Numbered from the stretch's first letter, positions 52,382 to 62,552 are shown. The stretch is DNA of 64,000 bases from an uncultured Eubacteriales bacterium (GCA_910583765.1 CAJTYS010000006.1:67124-131123); one strand, 5' to 3'. Notes: generated by a model from the letters alone, not told the origin. Made by a program: numbers and translations.

Positions 52382-55138
52382 ATGAGCTTGATGGAAAAAA
52401 TATTTGGCGACCTGAATGCCAAGGAGGTGAAAAAGGTCGCGAAAATCGCAGATAAAGTAGAAGCTTATGATGAACAGATGCAGGCTTTGACTGATGAAGA
52501 GCTTCGGGGAAAGACCGTGGAATTCAAAGAGCGGCTCCAAAAGGGGGAGACTTTGGATGACATTTTGCCCGAGGCTTTTGCCGTATGTAGGGAAGGGGCA
52601 GTCAGGAGCCTGGGCATGAAGCATTTTAGGGTGCAGCTCATCGGCGGCATTGTCCTGCATCAGGGACGCATCGCGGAAATGAAAACTGGTGAAGGTAAAA
52701 CCCTGGTAGCCACGCTTCCCGTTTATTTGAACGCTTTGGAGGGAAAAGGCGTGCATGTGGTGACAGTCAATGATTACCTGGCAAAGCGAGACATGGACTG
52801 GATGGGAAAGCTTTACAATTTCCTGGGCCTGACAGTGGGCTGCGTCATTCACGGCATCAGCGAGGAAGAGCGCAAAGCGGCTTACGACGCGGACATCACC
52901 TATGGAACCAACAACGAGTATGGTTTTGACTATCTGCGTGACAACATGGTCCTTTACAAAGAGGACATGATGCAAAGAGAACTGAATTACGCCATTGTGG
53001 ACGAGGTGGACTCCATCCTCATTGATGAAGCCAGGACGCCGCTGATCATTTCCGGTCAGGGCGGAAAGTCCACGGACATGTACAAGACCGCCGATCGCTT
53101 TGTCAAAGACCTGCATGTGGAGACGGATTTCACTATCGAGGAAAAGGACAAACAGGTTTCCTTGACAGAGGAAGGTGTCAGCAAGTGCGAAGAGTATTTT
53201 AACGTAGAAAACTTTTCTGACCCGGAAAACATGGAAATCAACCACCATGTGCTGCAGGCCCTGAAAGCTAGGAACCTGATGAAACGGGACGTGGACTATA
53301 TCATCAAGGACGGAGAGATCGTCATTGTAGATGAATTCACTGGCCGCCTCATGTTCGGAAGGCGCTACAGCGATGGACTTCATCAGGCCATTGAAGCAAA
53401 AGAAGGCGTGCTGGTAAGATCCGAGTCCAAGACTCTGGCCACCATTACTCTGCAAAACTATTTCCGCATGTACGAAAAACTGGCAGGCATGACTGGTACG
53501 GCAAAGACCGAGGAAGACGAGTTTCGGGACATTTACAACATGGACGTTGTGGTGGTGCCTACCAACATGCCCATTGCCAGAGATGACCAGCAGGATTCGG
53601 TTTACAGCACAGAAGCTGGAAAATACAGATCCATTGTCAATAAAGTGGTGGAAGCCCATGAAACAGGCCAGCCAGTGCTGGTGGGGACCGTTTCCATCGA
53701 AAAGTCGGAGATCATCGCAAACAGCCTGAAAAAGAGAGGCGTCAAGAATTTTAACGTCCTCAATGCCAAGCATCATGAAAAAGAAGCGGAGATCATCGCA
53801 GAAGCCGGCCGTCTCAATGCGATCACCATCGCTACGAACATGGCAGGCCGAGGCACGGACATCATCCTGGGCGGCAATCCGGAATTCGAGGCCAAACGGG
53901 AAATGCGCAAAAACGGTTATGACGCGGAAACCATTGCCTTTGCCACCGGCTTTGTGCAGACGGACGATCCTGAGCTTTTGAAAGCTAGGGAAGAGTTCAA
54001 TCGTCTTCATGAGAAATACAAGGAAGAACGAAAGGAAGAGCAGGAAAAGGTTCGGGAGCTGGGCGGCCTTTGCATCATCGGCACGGAGCGCCACGAATCT
54101 CGAAGAATCGACAACCAGCTGCGAGGCCGTTCCGGAAGGCAGGGCGACCCGGGACGCACCCAGTTCTGTATTTCCCTGGAAGATGAATTGATGCGTCTTT
54201 TCGGAGGAGAAAAGATGCAGAACGTAGTAAAGCGTCTTGGCGTGGGAGAAGACGAGCCTATTGAGGCTGGCATGATCACCAGGTCCATCGAAGGCGCGCA
54301 GAAAAAGGTGGAAGGCCGCAACTTCTCCATCCGTAAATATGTGCTCCAGTACGACAACGTCATGAACAAACAGCGTGAGATCATTTACGGTGAGCGGAAA
54401 AAGGTTCTCTTTGGAGAAGATCTGCGAGATGATATCAGCAGCATGACCCACGAGCTGATCGACGAATGCGTGGAACCCATCACCATCGCTTCCCGTTTCT
54501 CTGAAGAATGGGATTTTAACACGCTGAACGAAGGTTTGAAGAAGATTTCGCCGGATTTCAAACCCCTGGCATATACAGAGGATGAACTGCGGGATTTGTC
54601 ACCGGAAGGGCTGAAACAGAACATCTACGACATGTTTGAAGAACTCTACCAGGCAAAAGAGGCGGAGATCGGCATTGAGAAATTGCGGGAGATCGAGCGC
54701 ATGATCCTGATCCGCGTGGTGGACAACAAGTGGATGGATCACATTGATGCCATGGATCAGCTGAAAAGCGGCATCGGATTGCGGGCCCTGGGACAGCAGG
54801 ATCCCGCGGCGGCATACGCGCAGGAAGGCTTTGACATGTTCGAGCTGATGGTCCAGTCCATCAAGGAAGAAACCGTGAAATTCTGCTACAGCGTCACTGT
54901 CCAGACCACGACCCAGAGACGAGACATCCTGGGAACCGGCCAGGAACGAAAAGACGAATTCGTGGATGAAGGTCCGGTCATGATGGAAGATGGAGAAATG
55001 CCAGAAGAAGCGGTGATCCCAGAAAGAGAGAAAAAACAGGAGCCTTATAGAAGGGAACACCCAAAGATCGGAAGAAACGACCCTTGTCCTTGCGGCTCCG
55101 GCAAGAAATACAAGAACTGCTGTGGCAAGAACGCATAA
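52382..55138 (+). CDS. secA: Preprotein translocase ATPase SecA
   Basis: Motor of the Sec secretion pathway, driving proteins through SecYEG. 918 residues, full length. Walker A MKTGEGKTLVATLP near residue 101, DEVDSILIDEARTPLI for Walker B, TNMAGRGTDI in the second motor domain, GRSGRQGDPG, and a C-terminal zinc site CPCGSGKKYKNCC. Reading frames on the opposite strand here are shadows. It is followed by a terminator rather than by prfB. Confidence 0.98.
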   Translation: MSLMEKIFGDLNAKEVKKVAKIADKVEAYDEQMQALTDEELRGKTVEFKERLQKGETLDDILPEAFAVCREGAVRSLGMKHFRVQLIGGIVLHQGRIAEMKTGEGKTLVATLPVYLNALEGKGVHVVTVNDYLAKRDMDWMGKLYNFLGLTVGCVIHGISEEERKAAYDADITYGTNNEYGFDYLRDNMVLYKEDMMQRELNYAIVDEVDSILIDEARTPLIISGQGGKSTDMYKTADRFVKDLHVETDFTIEEKDKQVSLTEEGVSKCEEYFNVENFSDPENMEINHHVLQALKARNLMKRDVDYIIKDGEIVIVDEFTGRLMFGRRYSDGLHQAIEAKEGVLVRSESKTLATITLQNYFRMYEKLAGMTGTAKTEEDEFRDIYNMDVVVVPTNMPIARDDQQDSVYSTEAGKYRSIVNKVVEAHETGQPVLVGTVSIEKSEIIANSLKKRGVKNFNVLNAKHHEKEAEIIAEAGRLNAITIATNMAGRGTDIILGGNPEFEAKREMRKNGYDAETIAFATGFVQTDDPELLKAREEFNRLHEKYKEERKEEQEKVRELGGLCIIGTERHESRRIDNQLRGRSGRQGDPGRTQFCISLEDELMRLFGGEKMQNVVKRLGVGEDEPIEAGMITRSIEGAQKKVEGRNFSIRKYVLQYDNVMNKQREIIYGERKKVLFGEDLRDDISSMTHELIDECVEPITIASRFSEEWDFNTLNEGLKKISPDFKPLAYTEDELRDLSPEGLKQNIYDMFEELYQAKEAEIGIEKLREIERMILIRVVDNKWMDHIDAMDQLKSGIGLRALGQQDPAAAYAQEGFDMFELMVQSIKEETVKFCYSVTVQTTTQRRDILGTGQERKDEFVDEGPVMMEDGEMPEEAVIPEREKKQEPYRREHPKIGRNDPCPCGSGKKYKNCCGKNA

Positions 55139-55165
55139 AAATAGAATCGAAAAGAATGAATCAAA

Positions 55166-55208
55166 AAATGGCTGCTGTGCAAAGGTAACATGCGCGGCAG
55201 CCATTTTG
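55166..55208. terminator. Terminator of secA
   Basis: AAAATGGCTGC (55166-55175) pairs with GCAGCCATTTT (55197-55207), with T-runs on both strands. Confidence 0.85.
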
Positions 55209-55329
55209 CATAAGGTCATTGGTTTTCTGGTAAGCAGGTAATCGATACAGTTGGAAAAAAGTGATAGATGAATTTGTTTTTCAGCATAAAGACGATTAGG
55301 AAAATAATAGAAAAAATGAGTGGAAACTA

Positions 55330-55358
55330 TTGACAAATGTGCTTTGATTATGTAAAAT
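55330..55358 (+). promoter_or_regulatory. Sigma-A promoter of the Rpn-type gene
   Basis: TTGACA (55330-55335), 17-base spacer, TAAAAT (55353-55358). Confidence 0.8.
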
Positions 55359-55399
55359 AATAGAAAATAAATATTAAATTAACAATAAGGAGGCGGGCA

Positions 55400-56329
55400 A
55401 TGGCACTGACACTTAAAAACGATGTGATGTTCAAAGCAGTGTACGGAAGAGAAGACGAAGACTGCAAAGAAGCGCTGATCGGCATGCTGAACTTAATTCT
55501 AGGTCGAAAAGAAGATCCCATCAGAGCCATCACATATCGAAATCCTTTCAATATCAGAGAAACCGACTCCCAAAAGGAGGGAGTCTTGGACATCAAGGCA
55601 GAGACAGACAGCGGCGAACTACTGGACATCGAAATGCAGTTCGCGGAAGACGATGAAATCATCGAAAGAAACCTCTATTACCATTGCGGCATGGTGACGC
55701 AGGGATTGGCAGCGGGCGAGAAATATGGTAAACTGAAAAAAACCATCAGCATACTGTTGCTGAACTTCACCCGCTCGGAGAAAAGCGAGAAATTCCACAC
55801 CCGCTTCATGCTCAAAGAGCCTGACACAGGAGAAATCCTGACAGAGCTATTCCAGATGCACTACATTGAACTGCCTAAAGTGAACCCGGAAGGCAAACCG
55901 GTCAGCGAGCTTAGCGACGTGGAGCAATTCCTGGAGTATTTGAAATACGCTGGCGAGCCTGGAAAAGAGGAATATGTGGAGGAGTTGAAGCGGCAGGGTG
56001 GAAAGGAGATCCAAATGACGGACACAATCATGCACAAGGTGACGGAAGACGAGCTCCTGAAGGAAAAAGCCATTGCCAGAGACAAGTTCCTCCACTGGCA
56101 GGCTAGCATCGAACGGCAGAGGAAACGCCAGGAGGCGGAGAAGGCTGAGCTTGATCAGCAACTTGCCGAACTTGCGAAGCAACTTGCTGAATCCGCAGAA
56201 CAGCAGGCTCAGAAAGACCTCCAATTGAAACATGCCATCCAAAGCATGGCAGCCGCTGGGATGAGTAGGGCACAGATCGCAGGAACCATAGACATGCAGG
56301 AGTCAGAAGTTGAACAATATCTCCTGTAA
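55400..56329 (+). CDS. Rpn-family/PD-(D/E)XK nuclease-type transposase-like protein
   Basis: 309 residues. The N-terminal 200 match the Rpn/PDDEXK transposase-like family: LKNDVMFKAVYG, LDIKAETDSGELLDIEMQF (the D and ExQ positions of the nuclease core), ERNLYYHCGMVTQGLAAGEKY. The C-terminal third is a Glu/Gln/Ala-rich helix (QLAELAKQLAESAEQQAQ) followed by MSRAQIAGTIDMQESEVEQY, a small helix-turn-helix. Such genes are multi-copy and promote recA-independent recombination in E. coli. AAGGAGG precedes the ATG. Confidence 0.88.
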   Translation: MALTLKNDVMFKAVYGREDEDCKEALIGMLNLILGRKEDPIRAITYRNPFNIRETDSQKEGVLDIKAETDSGELLDIEMQFAEDDEIIERNLYYHCGMVTQGLAAGEKYGKLKKTISILLLNFTRSEKSEKFHTRFMLKEPDTGEILTELFQMHYIELPKVNPEGKPVSELSDVEQFLEYLKYAGEPGKEEYVEELKRQGGKEIQMTDTIMHKVTEDELLKEKAIARDKFLHWQASIERQRKRQEAEKAELDQQLAELAKQLAESAEQQAQKDLQLKHAIQSMAAAGMSRAQIAGTIDMQESEVEQYLL

Positions 56330-56410
56330 CGGGGTTGTCGTTTTGCGCAAAAGCCCAGGAAACAAGTAAAAAACGCAAGAAAATCCATAAGATTTCTACA
56401 GGTGAGCACC

Positions 56411-56439
56411 TTGCAACCTTTCACATTTTATCGTATACT
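56411..56439 (+). promoter_or_regulatory. Sigma-A promoter of prfB
   Basis: TTGCAA (56411-56416), 17-base spacer, TATACT (56434-56439). Confidence 0.75.
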
Positions 56440-56481
56440 GAATGTTCAGGGGTAACCCCAAATAACAGAAAGAGGTAAATC

Positions 56482-57586
56482 ATGATTGAATTAGAACCGA
56501 TCAAATCGGAACTGCCTGCGCTGAAAGGCAGGCTCAAAGAGGCAGGTGAGTCCCTTTGACCTGGCTGGTCTGAGGGAAGCGCAAAAAAAGCTAGAAGAGC
56601 AAACACAAGCACAAGGCTTTTGGGATGACCATGAAAACGCCCAGAAAGTCATGAAGGATAAAAAATCCATAGAAAACAAAATCGAAGGATATGAAGCATT
56701 GGCTGCGGAGATCGAAGACGTGGAAGTGCTGATTTCCCTTGCGGAGGAAGAGGAAGATCCGGCCATGGCAGAGGAAATCAGAGAGGCGTATGAAGCTGCG
56801 GCGGAAAAGCTGGAAGACCTGCGTCTGGCAACCCTCCTCACAGGGGAATATGACAAAAATAACGCCATTATTTCCGTTCACGGCGGCTCTGGTGGGACAG
56901 ATGCCAAGGACTGGGCAGAAATGCTGTTTCGCATGTATATCCGGTGGTCAGAACGCAAGGGCTACAAAGTGCGGATTCTGGATTACCAGGAAGAAAAAGA
57001 AGGCGGCATCAACAGCGCCACAGCCTTGATCGAAGGGGAAAACGCATACGGATATTTGAAAAATGAAAAAGGCGTTCACCGTCTGGTGCGGATTTCTCCG
57101 TATGACTCTTCTGGGCGGCGGCACACGTCCTTCTCGTCTTTGGATGTGATGCCGGAAATCGATGATGACACGACCATTGAAATCGATCCAGACGATCTGC
57201 GGATTGACACCTTCCGTTCCAGCGGAGCAGGGGGGCAGCACGTCAACAAGACAGACTCCGCCATCCGCATCACCCACATACCGACCAACATCGTGGTGTC
57301 CTGCCAGAACGAACGGTCACAGCACCAAAACAGAGACACGGCCATGAAGCTGCTGATGTCAAAGCTGGTGGAATTAAAAGAACAGGAGCACAAGGAAAAT
57401 CTAAAAGAGCTTCAAGGCGATTACAGCCAGATCACCTGGGGGAGCCAGATCCGTTCTTACGTGTTCCACCCGTACACCATGGTAAAGGATCACCGCACCA
57501 ATGCGGAGGTGGGCAACGTGACCGCGGTTATGGACGGCGATATCGACTACTTTATTAATGAAAAGCTGAAACAAAAAGAAAGGTAA
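56482..57586 (+). CDS. prfB: Peptide chain release factor 2, with programmed +1 frameshift
   Basis: Terminates translation at UGA and UAA. It is encoded in two frames: 25 codons from ATG 56482 (MIELEPIKSELPALKGR...) to CTT, an in-frame TGA at 56557-56559, then +1 to GAC at 56558. The full product is 367 residues, the normal RF2 length. The catalytic GGQ is in SGAGGQHVNKTDSAI. The stop-codon-recognition segment reads ISPYDSSGRRHTSF, so the SPF tripeptide appears as SPY. AGAGGTAA precedes the ATG. Joined coordinates are 56482-56556 and 56558-57586. Confidence 0.95.
56551..56560 (+). promoter_or_regulatory. Programmed frameshift site of prfB
   Basis: TCC CTT TGA C: low RF2 lets the ribosome pause at TGA and slip from CTT to TTT, so the protein controls its own level. 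GGCAGGTGAG just upstream could act as the stimulating Shine-Dalgarno-like sequence. Confidence 0.92.
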
Positions 57587-57596
57587 CCATATTTCT

Positions 57597-59855
57597 ATGA
57601 GCATAATCGAACGACTGGCGGAGGAATTCAGCCTAAAACCGCAGCAGGTGGAAAGCACCGTGGCCCTGATCGATGAGGGAAACACCATCCCTTTTATCGC
57701 TAGATATAGAAAGGAAGCCACTGGCGGCCTGTCCGACGTGATCTTGCGGGACTTGGAAGAGCGGCTGACTTATCTGCGGGGCTTGGATGAAAGAAAAGAA
57801 GAAGTCATTCGTCTGATCGAAGAGCAGGGAAAGCTGACAGATGAATTGAAAGAAAAGATCCTAGAAGCCCAAGTGCTCCAGCGGGTGGAGGATCTGTACA
57901 AACCATACAAGCAGAAAAAAGCAACGAGAGCGTCCAAAGCAAAAGCCAGGGGCCTGGAACCTCTGGCCCTGACATTCTGGGCGCAAGAGCAGGAGAATGG
58001 GACCATCGAAGAACTGGCGCAGCCGTTTATTGATGAAGAAAAAGAAGTCCCTGATCAGCAGGCGGCCATTGCCGGCGCAATGGACATCATCGCGGAAATG
58101 ATTTCAGATGATCCTGAACTGACCGCGGCCATCCGTCAGCAAACCCAGGAAAAAGGCATGATCGTCACAGAAGCCGCTGATCCAGAAGAAAAGACGGTTT
58201 ACGAAATGTATTACGAGCATCAAGAAGGGATCAAAAAGATCCCGAACCACAGGATCCTGGCCATCAACCGAGGCGAAAAGGAAAAGAAGCTGAAAGTAAA
58301 GATCAGCGTGCCTGTGGAAGAGATGGAAACGCTTTTGACAGAGGCTATCATTACTAATGAAAAATCGATTTTCACAGACCTGCTCAAGAACACGGCGGCA
58401 GACGCATATAAACGGCTCATGGCGCCGTCTGCGGAACGAGAAGCGAGAAACATGCTGACAGAGCGGGCAGAGCTGGAAGCAGTCAAGGTCTTTGCTAAAA
58501 ACACGGAAAAGCTCCTGATGGTGCCGCCTGTAAAAGGGGCTAGGATCATCAGTATTGACCCAGGGTACAGGACAGGCTGCAAAGTAGCGGTCATCAATGA
58601 AACAGGGAAACTGCTGGCTTACACCACTGTTTACCCGACCCAGCCAAAGCACGACGTGGCAGGGACGGAAGCAACGCTGAAAAAGCTAGTGGACAAATAT
58701 AAGATCAATGTGATTGTCATTGGAAACGGCACTGGATCCAGAGAAACGGAAGAGGTGGTAGCGGCCTTTATCAAGAAAAACGGCCTTTCTATCAGCTATA
58801 CCATTGTCAATGAGGCAGGGGCCTCTGTTTATTCTGCGTCCAAGCTGGCCACCGAGGAATATCCGGATCTGGACGTCACTACCAGAGGTGCTATGTCTCT
58901 GGGACGCAGGCTGCAGGACCCTTTGGCAGAGCTGGTGAAGATCCCCACAAAGAGCATTGGCGTGGGGCAGTACCAGCATGATATCAATCAGGGAATGTTA
59001 GAGACCGCATTGGACAATGTGGTAGAAGACTGCGTCAATAGAGTGGGTGTTGACCTGAACACCGCTTCCCCGTCTCTTTTGGCTCACGTAGCAGGGATCA
59101 ATATGGGGATCGCCAAAAATATCGTGGCTTACAGGGAAGAGCAAGGGGTTTTCACAGACCGCAAAGAACTAAAAAAGGTCGCCAAGCTGGGAGAAAAGAC
59201 TTTCAAGCAGTGCGCTGGTTTCATGCGCATCGCAGAAGGAAAAAATCCTTTGGATGCGACTTCCGTTCATCCAGAGTCCTATTCCGCCGCAGAAGCCATG
59301 CTCGCCAGATTGAACATCGATAAAAAGGAGATCACTGGAGGTGGGGCCGCTGATATCGAAGAAAAGATCGTCAAGCTTTATGGCCCAGCGGACAAGCCGA
59401 AAAAACTGGACACGAGAAAAAAGGGACTGGCAGCTCTGGCAGAATTGAGCAAGCCAAAGGAAAATCCAAAGAAAAACCTGGGAAAAGCCATTGAGAACAT
59501 GGCAAAGGAATTGGAAATCGGCCCCATGACTTTAAAAGATATCATTGACGAAATGAAAAAGCCGGGAAGAGACCCGAGAGAAGACGCTCCGGCAGTGATT
59601 TTCCGAAATGACGTGAGAAGCTTTGAAGACCTGAAAGTGGACATGGAGCTGATGGGCACGGTCCGCAATGTAGTGGATTTTGGCGCTTTTGTGGACATTG
59701 GCGTGAAAAATGATGGATTGGTCCACATTTCTCAAATCAGCAACAAGTATATCAAACACCCTATGGACGCAGTTTCCGTAGGTGACACAGTGAAAGTGAA
59801 GATCATCAACATCGACTATGAGAAGCAGAAGATCGGGCTGACCATGAAACTGTAG
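57597..59855 (+). CDS. tex: Tex-family S1 RNA-binding protein
   Basis: A cytoplasmic nucleic-acid-binding protein of 752 residues, of the Tex/Spt6-core type. In order: the N-terminal helical region with NTIPFIARYRKEATGGL, a YqgF-like domain (ISIDPGYRTGCKVAVINETG), a helix-hairpin-helix pair (VNTASPSLLAHVAGI-like text at 480-500), and a C-terminal S1 domain (GTVRNVVDFGAFVDIGVKNDGLVHIS). Tex affects transcription of some toxin genes in pathogens. The only ribosome site, AAAGG, is about 14 bases from the ATG, and the gene starts 10 bases after prfB, so coupling is likely. Confidence 0.93.
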   Translation: MSIIERLAEEFSLKPQQVESTVALIDEGNTIPFIARYRKEATGGLSDVILRDLEERLTYLRGLDERKEEVIRLIEEQGKLTDELKEKILEAQVLQRVEDLYKPYKQKKATRASKAKARGLEPLALTFWAQEQENGTIEELAQPFIDEEKEVPDQQAAIAGAMDIIAEMISDDPELTAAIRQQTQEKGMIVTEAADPEEKTVYEMYYEHQEGIKKIPNHRILAINRGEKEKKLKVKISVPVEEMETLLTEAIITNEKSIFTDLLKNTAADAYKRLMAPSAEREARNMLTERAELEAVKVFAKNTEKLLMVPPVKGARIISIDPGYRTGCKVAVINETGKLLAYTTVYPTQPKHDVAGTEATLKKLVDKYKINVIVIGNGTGSRETEEVVAAFIKKNGLSISYTIVNEAGASVYSASKLATEEYPDLDVTTRGAMSLGRRLQDPLAELVKIPTKSIGVGQYQHDINQGMLETALDNVVEDCVNRVGVDLNTASPSLLAHVAGINMGIAKNIVAYREEQGVFTDRKELKKVAKLGEKTFKQCAGFMRIAEGKNPLDATSVHPESYSAAEAMLARLNIDKKEITGGGAADIEEKIVKLYGPADKPKKLDTRKKGLAALAELSKPKENPKKNLGKAIENMAKELEIGPMTLKDIIDEMKKPGRDPREDAPAVIFRNDVRSFEDLKVDMELMGTVRNVVDFGAFVDIGVKNDGLVHISQISNKYIKHPMDAVSVGDTVKVKIINIDYEKQKIGLTMKL

Positions 59856-59884
59856 TTGTATACAGTATTTATCCCCGTACAATC

Positions 59885-59913
59885 TTGTAATCAACATGCA
59901 GATATGCTAGTAT
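59885..59913 (+). promoter_or_regulatory. Promoter of the decarboxylase beta-subunit gene
   Basis: TTGTAA (59885-59890), 17-base spacer, TAGTAT (59908-59913). Confidence 0.55.
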
Positions 59914-59973
59914 TTTAACGGTTGACGCAGAGACTGCGCCAATTACGTCATTGAGAAAAGGAGACGAAAGAAC

Positions 59974-61125
59974 ATGCTATTTGAGACACTCAGTAATTTC
60001 TGGGCAGATACTGGACTATCCAATATGGCATATCAAAACGCCATCATGATCGCGGTATCATTTATTTTTCTTTATCTGGCTATCAGGCATGGATTTGAAC
60101 CGCTGCTGTTGATCCCCATCGCCATGGGCATGCTGTTATCGAACTTGCCTGTGAGCGGCATGTTTATCGAGCATGCGGAGATCACATCATCGAACCAATT
60201 GTCGGACATCGGTCTGCTGTCTATATTCTATGCGCTGAAACCGATTTTCCCATCGTTGATCTTCCTGGGCGTGGGCGCTATGACAGACTTCGGTCCGCTG
60301 ATCGCGAACCCGAAATCCCTGATCATGGGGGCCGCTGCGCAGTTTGGGATCTTTTTCGCGTTCTTTGCCGCGGTTATTCTCGGCTTTAACGCACAGGGCG
60401 CCGCATCCATCGGCATCATCGGAGGAGCGGACGGACCGACAGCGATTTATTTGACTAGCAAACTGGCTCCTCAGCTTTTAGGCCCGATTGCTGTGGCAGC
60501 TTATTCCTATATGGCACTGGTGCCGATCATTCAGCCACCGATCATGAAAGGGCTCACTACAAAGAAAGAGCGCATGATCAAAATGGATCAGCTGCGGGTC
60601 GTGAGCAAGAGAGAAAAGATTTTGTTCCCAATCGCGGTTACGACTATCGTTGTGCTGCTGCTGCCGTCAGCCGCGCCATTGGTGGGCATGCTGATGCTGG
60701 GCAATCTCTTTAAGGAATCTGGAAGAGCAGACAGGCTTTCCGACACAGCGCAGAACGCAATGATGAATATCGTCACCATCCTGCTGGGACTAGCGGTAGG
60801 CGCTTCTGCCACAGGCACTACCTTCATTAAGGCAGAAACTTTGAAGATTGTAGTTTTGGGCGTATGCGCTTTTGCGGTGGGAACCGCAGGAGGCGTATTG
60901 ATCGCCAAGCTGATGAATGTGCTGACAGGCGGAAAGATCAACCCGCTCATTGGTTCAGCAGGCGTATCGGCGGTGCCGATGGCGGCCCGAGTGTCACAAA
61001 AGGTAGGGCAGGCAGAGAATCCTTCTAACTTCCTGCTGATGCACGCCATGGGGCCAAACGTGGCAGGCGTGATCGGCTCGGCGGTAGCTGCTTCTGTCAT
61101 GCTGTCCATGTTCGGCGGATATTGA
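59974..61125 (+). CDS. Sodium-pumping decarboxylase beta subunit (OadB/GcdB-type)
   Basis: An integral membrane protein of 383 residues that couples decarboxylation of a biotin-bound carboxyl group to Na+ export. Conserved features are SLIFLGVGAMTDFGPLI, the Na+-site motif GIIGGADGPTAIYLTSKLAP near residue 151, and IGSAGVSAVPMAARV near residue 327. Oxaloacetate, methylmalonyl-CoA and glutaconyl-CoA enzymes share this subunit; which is meant cannot be told here, because alpha, gamma and biotin-carrier genes are absent. AAAGGAG precedes the ATG. It is a single-gene unit. Confidence 0.92.
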   Translation: MLFETLSNFWADTGLSNMAYQNAIMIAVSFIFLYLAIRHGFEPLLLIPIAMGMLLSNLPVSGMFIEHAEITSSNQLSDIGLLSIFYALKPIFPSLIFLGVGAMTDFGPLIANPKSLIMGAAAQFGIFFAFFAAVILGFNAQGAASIGIIGGADGPTAIYLTSKLAPQLLGPIAVAAYSYMALVPIIQPPIMKGLTTKKERMIKMDQLRVVSKREKILFPIAVTTIVVLLLPSAAPLVGMLMLGNLFKESGRADRLSDTAQNAMMNIVTILLGLAVGASATGTTFIKAETLKIVVLGVCAFAVGTAGGVLIAKLMNVLTGGKINPLIGSAGVSAVPMAARVSQKVGQAENPSNFLLMHAMGPNVAGVIGSAVAASVMLSMFGGY

Positions 61126-61159
61126 TTACATACGAAAATCTCTAAAATCATTTTTATAC

Positions 61160-61204
61160 AAGGGAACAGGCCTTTTGCTTTCAGCAGGGGCCTGTTCCCT
61201 TTCT
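61160..61204 (+). terminator. Terminator of the decarboxylase beta-subunit gene
   Basis: AGGGAACAGGCC (61161-61172) pairs perfectly with GGCCTGTTCCCT (61189-61200), followed by TTCT. Confidence 0.9.
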
Positions 61205-61342
61205 CAGCGAGCGGGTTGGGCCGGTGTTCACAGATATAGCTTTTAGGTATGGAAGCTGATTCGAATTAGCTATTTGCCCATGTGGAAACTTTATATTACA
61301 ATAGAACAAGAGCATTTACAGAAGAGAGGAAGGAAAAGAGGA

Positions 61343-62479
61343 ATGATATACAGAGATTTTCAGGACTTCAAGCTGCCTGCCTTAGGCGTAGGAATGATGC
61401 GCCTTCCAGTAAAAGGTCAGGGAGAGACTCCCATTGATGAAGAGCAGACCGCAAAGATGATCGCCTACGCCATGGAGCAAGGCGCGAACTATTTCGACAC
61501 TGCTTACGGATATCACGAAGGTCAGTCAGAAGTAACGGCAGGGAAGCTGCTGGGAAAATACCCACGGGACAGCTATTATCTGGCAGACAAATTTCCAGGA
61601 TATGATCTTGCCAACATGGACAAAGTAGAGGCGATCTTTGAAGAACAGCTGAAACGATGCCAGACTGATTATTTTGATTTTTATTTGTTCCATAATGTGT
61701 GCGAAATGAACGTGGAGCAGTACTTAGATGAAAAATATGGGATTTTAGCTTATCTGCTGGAGCAAAAAGCTGCGGGACGGATCCGCCATCTGGGTTTTTC
61801 CGCTCACGGAAGCTATGATGTGATGAAACGCTTTTTAGAAAGCTGTGGAGACGAGATGGAGTTTTGTCAGATTCAGCTGAACTATTTGGACTGGGAATTT
61901 CAAGACGCGAAGGCCAAAGTGGAACTGCTGAAGGAATACGAGATTCCGCTTTGGGTCATGGAACCATTGCGGGGAGGAGCCCTTGCCAGCCTGTCAGAAG
62001 AGGCTGAAGCAAAGCTCAAGGCTCTGCGCCCAGAAGAAGAGATCCCTGCGTGGGCATTCCAGTTCCTGCAAAGTCTGCCACAGACTGTGGTCACTCTTTC
62101 TGGCATGTCCAATTTTGAACAGATGAAAGCCAACATCGCCACTTTCAGTGAGGAAAAACCATTGAGCGATCAGGAAATGGACGCGCTTTTGGAAATCGCG
62201 GACGAAAAGATCAAAAGCATTGGGCTGCCTTGCACAAAGTGCAGTTACTGCGTGAGCCATTGCCCGCAGGGATTGGAGATCCCAAGACTGCTGGAGCTGT
62301 ACAATGAACACCGTTCCACGGAACACACGCTGAGTTTCATCGCTCCTATGGCCTTGGCCGCCATGCCGGAAGAACAGCACCCGAAAGCCTGTGTGGGGTG
62401 CGGCAGCTGCGAGGCTGTCTGTCCGCAGCAATTGAAAATAGCTGATGCCATGGCTGATTTTGCGCAGAGATTACAATAG
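61343..62479 (+). CDS. Aldo/keto reductase with two C-terminal [4Fe-4S] motifs
   Basis: 378 residues. The first 270 form an aldo/keto-reductase barrel (LGVGMMRLP, FDTAYGYHEGQSE with the catalytic Tyr, DFYLFHNV, IRHLGFSAHG, WVMEPLRGGALA). The C-terminus carries two ferredoxin-like clusters, CTKCSYCVSHCP and CVGCGSCEAVCP. This architecture is common in strict anaerobes; electron donor and substrate are unknown. ATG 61343 follows AGGAAAAGAGG; the longer frame from 61274 lacks a ribosome site. Confidence 0.92.
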   Translation: MIYRDFQDFKLPALGVGMMRLPVKGQGETPIDEEQTAKMIAYAMEQGANYFDTAYGYHEGQSEVTAGKLLGKYPRDSYYLADKFPGYDLANMDKVEAIFEEQLKRCQTDYFDFYLFHNVCEMNVEQYLDEKYGILAYLLEQKAAGRIRHLGFSAHGSYDVMKRFLESCGDEMEFCQIQLNYLDWEFQDAKAKVELLKEYEIPLWVMEPLRGGALASLSEEAEAKLKALRPEEEIPAWAFQFLQSLPQTVVTLSGMSNFEQMKANIATFSEEKPLSDQEMDALLEIADEKIKSIGLPCTKCSYCVSHCPQGLEIPRLLELYNEHRSTEHTLSFIAPMALAAMPEEQHPKACVGCGSCEAVCPQQLKIADAMADFAQRLQ

Positions 62480-62552
62480 AGCAGCAGCCGGAAAAAATGG
62501 AAATAGGTTTCTATAAGAAGACGCATAGTCCATTGTTTTTCATATGACCGAG

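Noticed and set aside
52328..54451. A 707-residue open frame on the minus strand
   Set aside because: It is the exact antisense of secA, created by codon bias; its translation has no recognisable domain and no ribosome site.
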